From NCBI RefSeq assembly GCF_900105395.1, contig NZ_LT629775.1:4300001-4364000 (forward strand): a stretch of DNA of 64,000 nt, given 5' to 3'. The DNA is from Streptomyces sp. TLI_053. GTDB taxonomy: Bacteria > Actinomycetota > Actinomycetes > Streptomycetales > Streptomycetaceae. A program made the translations under genes and the position numbers. This document shows positions 28,765 through 37,242 of the stretch, piece by piece. The notes under the pieces were generated by a model, which did not search any database, was not told the DNA's origin, and saw only the letters and a list, made by a program, of their open reading frames with translations. How positions within the stretch are numbered: the first letter of the stretch is position 1; each line of letters begins with the position of its first letter.

Positions 28765-29637
28765 ATGCGTACGACCTTCCTCCGCACCGCCGCGGCCGCC
28801 CTGACCGCGCTCCCGGCGCTGCTGCTCGCGGCCCCGGCCGCCACGGCCGCCTCGCCCTCGCCGAGCGCGAGCGGCACCCCGGCCCCGGCCAACAAGGCCG
28901 GCACCTCCTTCCTGACCGCCGTCAATCTGGCACCCGGTCAGGACGCCAAGGTGGACATCTCCACCGGCGACTACCTGTACTGGGCCTTCGGCGCCGCCGA
29001 GGGCCGGACCGCGAAGGTGGACCTCACGGTCGCCCTGGCCCCGTCCGCCGACCGGCACGGGCCGCAGACCTGGAACGTCGAGGTGTTCGACGGGCTGCGC
29101 CGCCGCCAGTCCTGCACCGACGGCACCCAGAACGCGACCGCCGAGCAGGCCGCCGGCTCGCTGGCGCTCAGCTGCACCCTGCGCGAGGTCCGCTCCTGGG
29201 CCGAGCCGTGGTCCGGCGATCCGCTGCCCGGCACCTACTACGTCCGGCTCTCGGTCGCCGACGCCCCGCAGCCCGACCTCGGCCTGGCCGCGTCCGTGCA
29301 GCTGCGGGTGACGGCCAAGGGCGACGAGGACAACGCCCAGCCGGAGGGCGGCGAGCTGAAGGCCCCGCTGGTCCCGCCGGCCGGCGGCGGTGCCGCGACG
29401 GCCAAGGCGGCGGCCCCCGAGGAGCCCGAGGAGCACTGGTACACCGGCTGGTTCTCCGGCTGGAACAGCCGCTGGTTCTGGACCCTGGCGGGCGGCGTGC
29501 TGGCCGCCCTGGCAGGCGTCGCCGGCTACACCCTGACCCGCCACCCGCGCGGCCGCCGGCCGGCCCGCTACGGCTCGGTGCCGCCGCAGTCCGGCGCCCC
29601 GCAGCCGGGCCCGTACGCGGGCTCAGGCCAGTCCTGA
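28765..29637 (+). CDS. Secreted membrane-anchored partner of the VWA protein
   Basis: 290 residues with a signal peptide (about 1-28), a beta-rich extracellular domain (40-195) containing two cysteines (SCTDG and SCTLRE), a linker, one membrane helix (about 230-255) and a basic cytoplasmic tail ending in a Pro/Gly-rich stretch. The extracellular part resembles the beta region of the upstream VWA protein in its FLTAV-LAPGQDAKVDISTGDY layout, so the two may share a domain type. The start is 2 nt after the VWA stop, implying co-translation and a complex. No named family is recognised. Confidence 0.75.
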   Translation: MRTTFLRTAAAALTALPALLLAAPAATAASPSPSASGTPAPANKAGTSFLTAVNLAPGQDAKVDISTGDYLYWAFGAAEGRTAKVDLTVALAPSADRHGPQTWNVEVFDGLRRRQSCTDGTQNATAEQAAGSLALSCTLREVRSWAEPWSGDPLPGTYYVRLSVADAPQPDLGLAASVQLRVTAKGDEDNAQPEGGELKAPLVPPAGGGAATAKAAAPEEPEEHWYTGWFSGWNSRWFWTLAGGVLAALAGVAGYTLTRHPRGRRPARYGSVPPQSGAPQPGPYAGSGQS

Positions 29638-29662
29638 CCCGCTCCTGACCCACCCGGACCCC

Positions 29663-29698
29663 GAGGGCCGGACCGGAGACCTCTCCGGTCCGGCCCTC
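29663..29698 (+). terminator. Terminator of the VWA operon
   Basis: A perfect 15-bp stem (29663-29677 with 29684-29698) and 6-nt loop, 25 nt after the stop of the second gene. Confidence 0.85.
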
Positions 29699-29839
29699 AC
29701 CGCTTCCCGGCCGCCCCGGTCCTGCACTGCGTCGGTCCGGCCCCGCGCCGCTCCGCACGTGATCCGTCTCACAGCCCGCCGGAAGCCCGCCCCGTCGGCC
29801 CGGCTGACCCCCCGTCGGCCGGTCCGCCCCCACAACGCA

Positions 29840-29875
29840 GAAGTCCCGCCCGATCTTCCGATCGGGCGGGACTTC
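29840..29875 (-). terminator. Terminator of tRNA-Ala
   Basis: A perfect 16-bp stem (29840-29855 with 29860-29875) closed by a 4-nt loop lies 7 nt from the tRNA 3' end on the minus strand. Confidence 0.85.
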
Positions 29876-29880
29876 CGTTG

Positions 29881-29956
<76 letters not shown>

Positions 29957-30057
29957 AACAAGAAGAAACTTTAGCACCTCTCCGAGGTGGTCCGTGACCA
30001 CCCTCCTGGTGACGCCCCCGCGGCGGGACGGGAGCGGGGGCGGAACGGGCGGCGGAA

Positions 30058-30093
30058 CGCGAAGAGGCCCCCGGCGGCGGGGGCCTCTTCGCG
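30058..30093 (-). terminator. Terminator of sepX
   Basis: A perfect 16-bp stem (30058-30073 with 30078-30093) and 4-nt loop, 22 nt downstream of the sepX stop. Confidence 0.85.
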
Positions 30094-30114
30094 GGCGGTC
30101 GCGGACCGCGCGTC

Positions 30115-31227
30115 CTACTCGTTGGCGGCGCGGGGCCGCGGCTCCGGCCCGGACGGCTCGGCGTACTGGTCGAAGAGCGGGGTGTTCCGGGACTCGACCG
30201 GGCGGCCGGCGGTCCAGGTGCCCGGCGCCGACAGGTCGAGCCCCCGGTTGACCCGGGGGGCCACCGGCGCGGTCACGTACGTCGGCAGCGGAACGGGCAC
30301 CGGCTCCCAGGAGTCCGGGCCTGCGGCGCCCCGCTCCCGCATGCCGTCGACCCACTCCTCGTGCTCGGTGACCTCCGCGACGGCCGAGGCCGAAGCCGCG
30401 GAGCCCCCGGCCGAGGTCGCGGCGGAGGCCCCGGCAGGGCCCGCCGCGGGAGCGCCCCCGGAGGCCGCCCGTACGGCGTCCGCCTCGGTGGCGAGCCTCA
30501 GGTGCGGGCGCGCGCGGCCGGGGGCGGGCGTGCGCCGCTCCGGCTCGGCCGCCGGGGCCGGCACCGGGGCGGCGGCCGCGCGGCCGGCCTCGACGCGCTG
30601 CTGCTCGCGCTTGCGCAGCCGCTCGGCGGCCTGGGCCGCGCGGGTGCGGTCCAGCTTGACCGCGTACCGCTGGCGCTCCAGGCGTCGCAGGTGCCCGATG
30701 TAGAGGGTCAGCAGCGCGGCCGGGACCGCGGGGACCCACAGGAAGGCCAGACCGGCCACGGCCGCGACCACCGCTCCCAGCGCGAAGGCCAGGAACAGCA
30801 CGGTGACCATCCGGCGCCGACGCGCCAGCAGCCGGGCCCGGCGCTCGGGGCCGCCGCCCTGGGGCGCGGGCCTCGGCTCGGCCCGGTCGCGTTCCGCCGG
30901 CCGGCCGGGCGCGGGTTCCTGCGTCCGTCCGTCGGGGACGCCGGGGACGCCTGGGGCGTCCGGGGCGTTCACGGGGTCGCCGGGGGCGGCCGCGTCCCGC
31001 TCGGGGGGGCCGTCCATGCTCTGCTCGTCGTCACGCGGTTCGTCACCCAGGGCCCGGGACGCCCGCCGCTCCAGCGCCGAACGCCCGGCCAGCAGGCGGA
31101 TGGCGGTGCTGAAGCGTTCCGTCGGGCGCGCCTCGTTGAGCTCGTCCTGCCTGCGGAGCCACATCGGCACCAGATAGGCGGCCCAGGCCCCTACGATGAC
31201 GGCGTAGATAAGGCCGCTACTGCTCAC
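30115..31227 (-). CDS. sepX: Cell-division membrane protein, SepX/GlpR type
   Basis: 370 residues: an N-terminal membrane helix (about 5-23, LIYAVIVGAWAAYLVPMW) followed by RRQDEL, a disordered cytoplasmic region, a central helical hairpin (about 140-182), a basic helix (YAVKLDRTRAAQAAERLRK) and a long disordered tail. The topology and the rimJ-adjacent position match SepX of Streptomyces, a DivIVA-interacting division protein, and GlpR of corynebacteria, the membrane receptor of the gephyrin-like protein Glp (names from the literature; identity rests on context and topology). Start GTG 31227. The interval upstream is unusually A+T-rich. Confidence 0.75.
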   Translation of the reverse strand: MSSSGLIYAVIVGAWAAYLVPMWLRRQDELNEARPTERFSTAIRLLAGRSALERRASRALGDEPRDDEQSMDGPPERDAAAPGDPVNAPDAPGVPGVPDGRTQEPAPGRPAERDRAEPRPAPQGGGPERRARLLARRRRMVTVLFLAFALGAVVAAVAGLAFLWVPAVPAALLTLYIGHLRRLERQRYAVKLDRTRAAQAAERLRKREQQRVEAGRAAAAPVPAPAAEPERRTPAPGRARPHLRLATEADAVRAASGGAPAAGPAGASAATSAGGSAASASAVAEVTEHEEWVDGMRERGAAGPDSWEPVPVPLPTYVTAPVAPRVNRGLDLSAPGTWTAGRPVESRNTPLFDQYAEPSGPEPRPRAANE

Positions 31228-31378
31228 GATTCACACCGTACGGGCGTGCAGGAGGGGCCGGTAGCAATTTGGCACGGCGTGTCGTGTGATCAAGCTGATT
31301 CTCCGACTATTTTGCCGGTATTTGTGCCCGTCCGTCGTCGCGCCGATGCCATATCGATATTTCCATTCGAACATACAT

Positions 31379-32005
31379 TCAATTATGCGGCCGACGGCCC
31401 GAGCTGAGGGAACGCCAGCGTTCCAGCATCCCCTCCGGGACCTCCTCGGCGGCGAGCGCGAACACCAGGTGGTCCCGCCAGTCGCCGTCGATGTGCAGAT
31501 AGCGCGGCCGCATTCCCTCCGAACGGAAGCCGAGCTTTTCCACCACCCGCCGGCTCGGTCCGTTCTCCGGCCGGATGCACACCTCGATCCGGTGCAGGCC
31601 GAGAGTGCGGAAACAGTGGTCCACCGAGAGCGCGACCGCGGTCGGCATGATGCCCCGCCCGGCCACCGCCTCGTCGATCCAGTACCCGACATTGGCCGAG
31701 CACATCGACCCCCAGGTGATTCCGCCGACGGTCAACTGGCCGACCAGCCGGCCCCGGTACAGCACCACGAAGGGCAGCATCCGCCCCGCCGAGGCCTCGG
31801 CCCGCAGATAGCGGACCATCTGCCGGAAGGTCGGGCGCGGGCCCGCCGCCAGACCGGCCGGGCCGGGCGGCACGGTGGCCTCCCAGCGCCGCAGCCAGTC
31901 CCGGTTGCGGCGGCTGACCTCCTGCCACTCGCGCTGGTCGCGCGCCCTGATCGGGCGCAGCACGACGTCCCCCTCGTGGAGTTCCACCGGCCAGCCGGCG
32001 TTCAG
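31379..32005 (-). CDS. rimJ: GNAT acetyltransferase, RimJ/RimL type
   Basis: About 208 residues. RimJ-type enzymes use acetyl-CoA to acetylate protein N-termini, classically ribosomal protein S5. The fold shows the RNRDWL segment, the acetyl-CoA loop region (VAGRGIMPTAVAL) and the LHRIEVCIRPEN strand followed by EKLGFRSEG. No ATG is available. CTG at 32005 gives CTGA overlap with the mog stop and has GGGAG 6 nt upstream; GTG at 31987 would remove the GWPV segment. The CTG start is therefore preferred but uncertain. Its place between mog and sepX is conserved (Rv0995 in M. tuberculosis). Confidence 0.85.
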   Translation of the reverse strand: MNAGWPVELHEGDVVLRPIRARDQREWQEVSRRNRDWLRRWEATVPPGPAGLAAGPRPTFRQMVRYLRAEASAGRMLPFVVLYRGRLVGQLTVGGITWGSMCSANVGYWIDEAVAGRGIMPTAVALSVDHCFRTLGLHRIEVCIRPENGPSRRVVEKLGFRSEGMRPRYLHIDGDWRDHLVFALAAEEVPEGMLERWRSLSSGRRPHN

Positions 32006-32505
32006 TGCGCGCTCCCGGAAGCTGCCGTGTCGGGCCGGGGGTGGTCCCCGCCGCCGAGCTGGTCGACGGCGTGGGCGAGCAGCGGGGCCAGCACGGCCAG
32101 GCCGTCCCGGACGCCGCCGGTCGATCCCGGCAGATTGACGACCAGGGTACGTCCGGCGAGGCCGGCCAGCCCCCGGGAGAGCGCGGCGGTGGGCACCGTG
32201 TCCCGTCCGTACGCCCGGATCGCCTCGGGGATGCCGGGGATCTCCCGGTCGAGCACCCGGGCGGTCATCTCGGGGGTGAGGTCGTTCGGCGAGATGCCGG
32301 TGCCGCCGGTGGTCAGCACCACGTCGTAGCCGGCCGCCACGGCCTCCCGCAGCACCGCCTCGACCGGTTCGCCGTCCGGGACGACCCGGGGGCCGTCGAC
32401 CGTGAAGCCCATCGCCCGCAGACCCTCGACCAGCAGCGGGCCGCCCCGGTCGGCGTAGACGCCGGCGGAGGCGCGGTTGGAGACGGTGACCGCGAGGGCT
32501 CTCAT
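32002..32505 (-). CDS. mog: Molybdenum cofactor protein MoaB/Mog
   Basis: 167 residues. Mog/MoaB adenylylates molybdopterin before molybdate insertion by MoeA. The substrate-binding TTGGTGISPNDLTPE motif and the LPGSTGGVRDGL block are intact. It overlaps moaC by 4 bp (ATGA at 32502-32505) and its stop overlaps the rimJ start, indicating a translationally coupled series. The last ~25 residues are a disordered tail. Confidence 0.92.
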   Translation of the reverse strand: MRALAVTVSNRASAGVYADRGGPLLVEGLRAMGFTVDGPRVVPDGEPVEAVLREAVAAGYDVVLTTGGTGISPNDLTPEMTARVLDREIPGIPEAIRAYGRDTVPTAALSRGLAGLAGRTLVVNLPGSTGGVRDGLAVLAPLLAHAVDQLGGGDHPRPDTAASGSAH

Positions 32506-33002
32506 TCCTCCCCCTCCGGGGCGGTCCAGTCACCGCTCTTGCCGCCGGTCTTGCTCAGCACCCGGACGGACTCCACCGCGGCGCCCTTGTCGACGGCCTT
32601 GACCATGTCGATCACGGTGAGGCCGGCCACCGCGACGGCGGTCAGCGCCTCCATCTCGACGCCGGTCCGGTCGGTGGTCCTGACGGTCGCGGTGATCTCC
32701 ACCGCGTCGTCGGCGACGGTCAGCTCGACCTTCACCCCGGAGAGCGCGATCGGGTGGCAGAGCGGGATCAGCTCGGGCGTCCGCTTGGCGCCCATGATCC
32801 CGGCGATCCTGGCCACGGCCAGCGCGTCGCCCTTGGGCACCCCCTCGCCGCGCAGCAGCTCGACCACCCGCGGGGACACCCGGACCCGGCCCGCCGCGAC
32901 GGCGGTCCGGGCGGTCACGTCCTTCGCGGAGACGTCGACCATCCGGGCCGCGCCCTGCTCGTCGACATGGGTGAGGCGGTCGCCGGGGGGTGAGGCGGTC
33001 AC
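32502..33002 (-). CDS. moaC: Cyclic pyranopterin monophosphate synthase
   Basis: 166 residues. MoaC, with MoaA, converts GTP to cPMP, the first step of molybdenum cofactor synthesis. Family features are visible: HVDEQGAARMVDVSAKD at the N-terminus, PLCHPIALSGV, and the catalytic-side EMEALTAVAVAGLTVIDMVKA as its core EALTAV and DMVK. Start GTG 33002 follows TGGAG. It lies 120 bp after moeA and overlaps mog. No moaA is in the window. Confidence 0.95.
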   Translation of the reverse strand: MTASPPGDRLTHVDEQGAARMVDVSAKDVTARTAVAAGRVRVSPRVVELLRGEGVPKGDALAVARIAGIMGAKRTPELIPLCHPIALSGVKVELTVADDAVEITATVRTTDRTGVEMEALTAVAVAGLTVIDMVKAVDKGAAVESVRVLSKTGGKSGDWTAPEGEE

Positions 33003-33122
33003 GGGTGGCTCCAGGGGGCGCGCAGGTCGAATACCGCGCTACCGTACCCCCCGTCCCGGTCCCGGCGCGGGAGGGGCCGCATCGGTGGGACGGCCCCGCC
33101 GCGGCGGGGAGTTCGGCCGTGC

Positions 33123-34478
33123 TCAGCCGCCGAGCAGCACCACGTCGACCTCGCTGCCCGCGGGCAGCTCGGTGACGTCCTCGGGAACGGTGATCAGGCA
33201 GTCCGCCCGGGCCAGCGCCCCGACCAGGTGCGACTCCGCGCCGCCGACCGGTTCCACCAGGCCGTCCGCGGCCGAGTACCGGCCGCGGAGGAACTGCCGG
33301 CGGCCGGCGGGCGAGCGCAGCGCCACCGGGCAGTGCGCCCGGACCACCGGGCGGTGGATGTCCTCGGCGCCGAGCATCGCGCGGATCGCCGGGCGGACGA
33401 ACAGTTCGAAGGAGATGTACGCGCTGACCGGATTGCCCGGCAGGGCCAGCAGCGGCACCCCGGGGCCGGGCCCGATCCGGCCGAAGCCCTGCGGCTTGCC
33501 GGGCTGCATCCGCAGCCGCCGGAAGTCCACCCCGCCGTACTCGGCGAAGACCTCCTTGACCACGTCGTAGGCGCCGACGCTGACGCCGCCGCTGGTGACG
33601 ATCAGGTCGGCCCGGCCGAGCTGGTCCTCCAGCACGGCGCGCAGCCTGGCCGCGTCGTCGGGGACGCCGCCGACCCGGTAGGCGATCGCGCCGGCGTCAC
33701 GGGCGGCCGCGGTGAGGGTGAAGCTGTTGGACTCGGAGATCTGCCCGGGGCCGACCGGCTCGCCGGGCTGGACCAGCTCGCTGCCGGTGGACAGCACCAC
33801 GACCCGCGGGCGCGGGCGGACAGTGACGGTGGCCCGGCCGATCGCGGCGAGCAGGCCGAGCTGGGCGGGTCCGAGCCGGGTGCCGGCGGTCAGCACCCGG
33901 CTGCCGGCGGCGACGTCGCTGCCGCGGCGGCGGATGTGGGCGCCCTCGGCGACCGGGCGCAGCACCCGGACCTCCTCGCCCTCGACCGCGGCGGCCATCG
34001 CGTCGGCGGGGCGGCCGGAACCGGTGCCGCCGTCGGTCCACTCGACCGGGGCGACGGCCCCGGCGCCGGGCGGGACGGGGGCGCCGGTCATGATCCGGGC
34101 GGCCTGGCCGGGGCCCACCGCGGGGAGTTCGCCGGCACCGGCGGCGATGTCGCCGACCACGGTCAGCACCGAGGGGTACGCGGTGCCCGCGCCGACGGTG
34201 TCGGGCGTGCGCAGGGCGTAGCCGTCCATCGAGCTGTTGTCGAAGGGCGGCAGATCGCCCTCGGCGACGACGTCCTCGGCCAGCCGGCAGCCCTGCGCGT
34301 CGAGCAGCTGGAGCTCGATGGCGGGGAGCGGGCCGACGGCGGCCAGGACGTCCGCGAGGTGCTCGTCCACGGTCCACGGACCGTCCGGACGGGCACCGGG
34401 GCGGGCGGCCGGAGCCGGGTCCGCGGAGTCGTCGCAGCAGGCTGCGGGGGTGGTACCGCTCTCCGTGGACCCGGTCAT
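33123..34478 (-). CDS. moeA: MoeA/gephyrin-like molybdopterin molybdotransferase (possible Glp)
   Basis: 451 residues, normal for MoeA. It inserts molybdate into adenylylated molybdopterin. Seen are an N-terminal domain with FDNSSMDGYALR, the MogA-like domain with VVLSTGSEL, ESNSFTLTA and TSGGVSVGAYDVVKE, and the C-terminal beta barrel. A ~35-residue disordered N-terminal extension is present. In corynebacteria the MoeA paralogue of this locus (Glp) binds FtsZ and the SepX/GlpR receptor, so this protein may act in division, in cofactor synthesis, or both. galU is 26 bp upstream and moaC 120 bp downstream. Confidence 0.92.
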   Translation of the reverse strand: MTGSTESGTTPAACCDDSADPAPAARPGARPDGPWTVDEHLADVLAAVGPLPAIELQLLDAQGCRLAEDVVAEGDLPPFDNSSMDGYALRTPDTVGAGTAYPSVLTVVGDIAAGAGELPAVGPGQAARIMTGAPVPPGAGAVAPVEWTDGGTGSGRPADAMAAAVEGEEVRVLRPVAEGAHIRRRGSDVAAGSRVLTAGTRLGPAQLGLLAAIGRATVTVRPRPRVVVLSTGSELVQPGEPVGPGQISESNSFTLTAAARDAGAIAYRVGGVPDDAARLRAVLEDQLGRADLIVTSGGVSVGAYDVVKEVFAEYGGVDFRRLRMQPGKPQGFGRIGPGPGVPLLALPGNPVSAYISFELFVRPAIRAMLGAEDIHRPVVRAHCPVALRSPAGRRQFLRGRYSAADGLVEPVGGAESHLVGALARADCLITVPEDVTELPAGSEVDVVLLGG

Positions 34479-34504
34479 GGGCGCGCTCGCTCTCTGTCGG
34501 TGTG

Positions 34505-35425
34505 TCAGTCCTGCAGCTCGGAGGCGACGAACTCGCGCAGCCAGGTGCGGAACTCCGGCCCGAGGTCCTCGCGCTCCGAGGCGAGACGGACGATAGCGCG
34601 CAGGTAGTCCGAGCGGTCGCCGGTGTCGTAGCGGCGGCCCTTGAACAGCACGCCGTGGACCTGGCCGCCGGTGTCGGACGGGCGGGTGGTCAGTTCACGA
34701 AGGGCGTCGGTGAGCTGGATCTCGCCGCCGCGGCCGGGCGGGGTGTCCCGCAGCACGTCGAAGACGGACGGGTCGAGCACGTACCGGCCGATGACGGCGT
34801 AGTTCGACGGGGCCTCGGCCGTCTCCGGCTTCTCGACCAGGTCGGTCACCTGGAAGACGTCCTCGCCGAAGGTGCTCGGCTTGACGGCGGCGCAGCCGTA
34901 CAGGTGGATCTGGGAGGCGTCGACCTCCATCAGCGCGACGACCGAGCCGCCGAGCTCCTGCTGGACCTCGATCATGCGGGACAGCAGCGGGTCGCGCGGG
35001 TCGATCAGGTCGTCACCGAGGAGGACGGCGAAGGGCTGGCCGGCGACGTGCTGCTCGGCGACCGAGACGGCGTGGCCGAGGCCCTTGGGGTCGCCCTGGC
35101 GGACGTAGTGCATGTTGGCGAGCTCGACGGACTCGCGGACCCGGCGGAGGCGGTCCTGGTCGCCCTTGCGGGCGAGCAGCTCCTCGAGCTCGTAGGCGCG
35201 GTCGAAGTGGTCCTCGAGGGCGCGCTTGTTGCGGCCGGTGACCATCAGTATGTCGGACAGGCCCGCGGAGGCCGCCTCCTCGACGACGTACTGGATCGCC
35301 GGCTTGTCGACGACGGGCAGCATCTCCTTCGGAGTGGCCTTGGTGGCCGGCAGGAATCGGGTACCCAGACCGGCCGCGGGGACCACTGCCTTGGTGACCG
35401 GGATACGGGAGTTGGTCGTCGTCAT
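34505..35425 (-). CDS. galU: UTP-glucose-1-phosphate uridylyltransferase
   Basis: 306 residues. GalU makes UDP-glucose for glycans, trehalose and cell-envelope polymers. The nucleotide-binding N-terminus PAAGLGTRFLPATKA, the catalytic KEMLPVVDKPAIQY and the VEKP motif are intact. ATG 35425 has AAGG upstream. It heads the galU-moeA-moaC-mog-rimJ-sepX minus-strand cluster, an order shared with mycobacteria. Confidence 0.96.
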   Translation of the reverse strand: MTTTNSRIPVTKAVVPAAGLGTRFLPATKATPKEMLPVVDKPAIQYVVEEAASAGLSDILMVTGRNKRALEDHFDRAYELEELLARKGDQDRLRRVRESVELANMHYVRQGDPKGLGHAVSVAEQHVAGQPFAVLLGDDLIDPRDPLLSRMIEVQQELGGSVVALMEVDASQIHLYGCAAVKPSTFGEDVFQVTDLVEKPETAEAPSNYAVIGRYVLDPSVFDVLRDTPPGRGGEIQLTDALRELTTRPSDTGGQVHGVLFKGRRYDTGDRSDYLRAIVRLASEREDLGPEFRTWLREFVASELQD

Positions 35426-35587
35426 GCGTTTACCTTACTAAGGCACGTATTTCGCCTGACCGGGCGCAGTTGACCGATGCTTGGGCAGCACGTCGCCGGA
35501 CCCGGCCGCGATGGCAGGCAAGGGGGACGTGCCGGGCGGGGTGAGGGGGTCCCCTCCGACACAGGGCGACAGATTACCCGGCTTTTC

Positions 35588-36397
35588 CTAACGGTCACGT
35601 TCGGCTGCGAAGACTCCGTCCGGCTGCGGGGAAACGACCGCCGCCCCGGTCACCGGAACGTTTCCCGAAAGGGCCACCGGGGCGGCCGGGCGCCAGCAGT
35701 CGCCGCCCGCGGCGCGGGCGGCGGCGAGTGCCCGGTCGGCGGACCGCAGCAGGACGGCGGCGTGGGTGCCGTCCTCCGGGAGCACCGCCAGGCCGATCGC
35801 GGCGGTGAGGCCGTTGCCGTGCGGGCGGCGGTCCGCCCGCTCGCCGGAGGACCAGTCCAGCAGCAGGTGGCGGCGGACCGACCAGACCAGGCGGTCGGCG
35901 ACCTGGGCCGCGCCCTCGGCCCCGGTGTCCGGCAGCACCACCAGGAACTCCTCGCCGCTGTACCGCCCCAGGGTGTCGGAGCGGCGGATCTCCATGCCGA
36001 GCCGCTGGGCGAGGTCGCGCAGCACCGTCCCGGCCCGGGTCCGGCCGTGCTCGGCGACCACCGCGTCGAAGCCGTTGATCTCCAGCAGCAGCACGGCCAG
36101 CGGACGCGGCCCGTCCTGCGGCTCGTGCTGCTCGGCCCGGCGGGCCCGGTCGATCTCCCGGTCCAGGGTGAGCTGGAGGTGCCGGTAGTTCCAGACGCCG
36201 GTGACCGGGTCGCAGGAGGCGGTGCGCTCCAGTTCGGCGTTGCGCTCCTCCAGTTCGGCGACGCGCTCGCGCAGCCCGGTCTCGCGCCGGGCCGCGCGCG
36301 CCGCGCCGCGCCGCAGCCGGACGCCGAGGACGGCGGCGCCGGCCAGCGCGGGGGCGCTCAGCACGGCCAGGGCCTGGACCAGCAGCGGGGTGGACAT
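35588..36397 (-). CDS. GGDEF-domain protein, probably degenerate diguanylate cyclase
   Basis: 269 residues: one N-terminal membrane helix (about 7-27), a short coiled coil (38-60) and a GGDEF domain (62-235). The signature reads YSGEEF (S147-G148-E149-E150-F151), so the first Gly is Ser. The strand that normally supplies the metal-binding Asp reads LEINGFD, with Glu at 106, and the FK...ND base-recognition residues are not conserved. It may be an inactive or altered cyclase acting as a scaffold or GTP sensor. SGDEF/SGEEF variants can be active in some proteins. Start ATG follows GGAAGG by 9 nt. Confidence 0.82.
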   Translation of the reverse strand: MSTPLLVQALAVLSAPALAGAAVLGVRLRRGAARAARRETGLRERVAELEERNAELERTASCDPVTGVWNYRHLQLTLDREIDRARRAEQHEPQDGPRPLAVLLLEINGFDAVVAEHGRTRAGTVLRDLAQRLGMEIRRSDTLGRYSGEEFLVVLPDTGAEGAAQVADRLVWSVRRHLLLDWSSGERADRRPHGNGLTAAIGLAVLPEDGTHAAVLLRSADRALAAARAAGGDCWRPAAPVALSGNVPVTGAAVVSPQPDGVFAAERDR

Positions 36398-36490
36398 CGT
36401 GGGCTGCCTTCCGCGTGTCAGGCTCTGGGCGGCCCGGTCGCACAGGCGTCAGGGGTCCAGAGCGGTCGTGGTCGGAGCGATGGAGGAACG

Positions 36491-37135
36491 GTGGACCATC
36501 CCATGCACAACGAGAAGGGCGCGCTGAGGACACGGCTGCTGTCCGAGCGGCGGGAAATCCCGGCCGAGGAGCGGGAGCGGGCCGCCGAGGCGCTGGCCGG
36601 GCACGCCGGCGCGCTGGCGGCCGCCGCCGTGCCGGCCGGGGAGGCCGCGACGGCGGGGGCGGCGGGGGCGACGACGGGCGCGGCGGCCACGGTGGCCGCG
36701 TACGTCTCGGTGGGCACCGAGCCGGGCACCCGCCCGCTGCTGGACGCGCTGCGGGCGCGCGGGCTGCGGGTGCTGCTCCCGGTCCTGCTGGCCGACAACG
36801 ATCTGGACTGGGCGGAGTACACCGGGCCGGCGGCGCTGGCCCCGGCCGGGCGCGGCCTGCTGGAGCCGGTCGGCGGGCGGCTCGGGCCAGAGGCGGTGAC
36901 CGGCGCCGGGCTGGTGCTGCTGCCGGGGCTGGCGGTGGACCGGCGGGGGCTGCGGCTGGGACGGGGCGGCGGCTCGTACGACCGGGTGCTGGCCCGGCTG
37001 GAGCGGTCCGGGGCGCGGCCGGTGCTGGCGGTGCTGCTGTACGAGCACGAGCTGCTCGAACGGGTGCCGGCCGAGCCGCACGACCGGCCGGTGGACCTCG
37101 CGCTGACCCCCTCCGGCGCCCACCGGCTGGGGTGA
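36491..37135 (+). CDS. 5-formyltetrahydrofolate cyclo-ligase
   Basis: 214 residues. The enzyme uses ATP to convert 5-formyl-THF to 5,10-methenyl-THF. The N-terminal helix RTRLLSERREIPAEERE, the substrate-loop TEPGTRPLL and the C-terminal GRGGGSYDRVLARL motif are present. An Ala/Gly-rich insert (about 38-65) is unusual. GTG 36491 follows GGAGG; an in-frame ATG at 36503 is the alternative. It diverges from the GGDEF gene over 93 bp. In mycobacteria the homologue (Rv0992c) also neighbours galU. Confidence 0.92.
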   Translation: MDHPMHNEKGALRTRLLSERREIPAEERERAAEALAGHAGALAAAAVPAGEAATAGAAGATTGAAATVAAYVSVGTEPGTRPLLDALRARGLRVLLPVLLADNDLDWAEYTGPAALAPAGRGLLEPVGGRLGPEAVTGAGLVLLPGLAVDRRGLRLGRGGGSYDRVLARLERSGARPVLAVLLYEHELLERVPAEPHDRPVDLALTPSGAHRLG

Positions 37136-37136
37136 G

Positions 37137-37189
37137 GCCCGGCGGGCGGGTACGGCGGGCGGGTAGTACGGCGGGCGGGTACGGCGGGG
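37137..37189. repeat. Short tandem repeat downstream of the cyclo-ligase gene
   Basis: Three to four imperfect copies of GGCGGGCGGGTAC lie between the cyclo-ligase stop codon and the terminator. They are non-coding and probably slippage-derived. Confidence 0.7.
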
Positions 37190-37226
37190 CCCCGTGCCCC
37201 CGGACGGATCCGGGGGCACGGGGCCC
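37187..37226. terminator. Bidirectional terminator
   Basis: A perfect 18-bp stem (37187-37204 with 37209-37226) with loop CGGA stands between two convergent genes, 50 bp after the cyclo-ligase and 17 bp after the acylase stop. It can serve both strands. Confidence 0.9.
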
Positions 37227-37242
37227 GGACGGCGGGCGGGCG

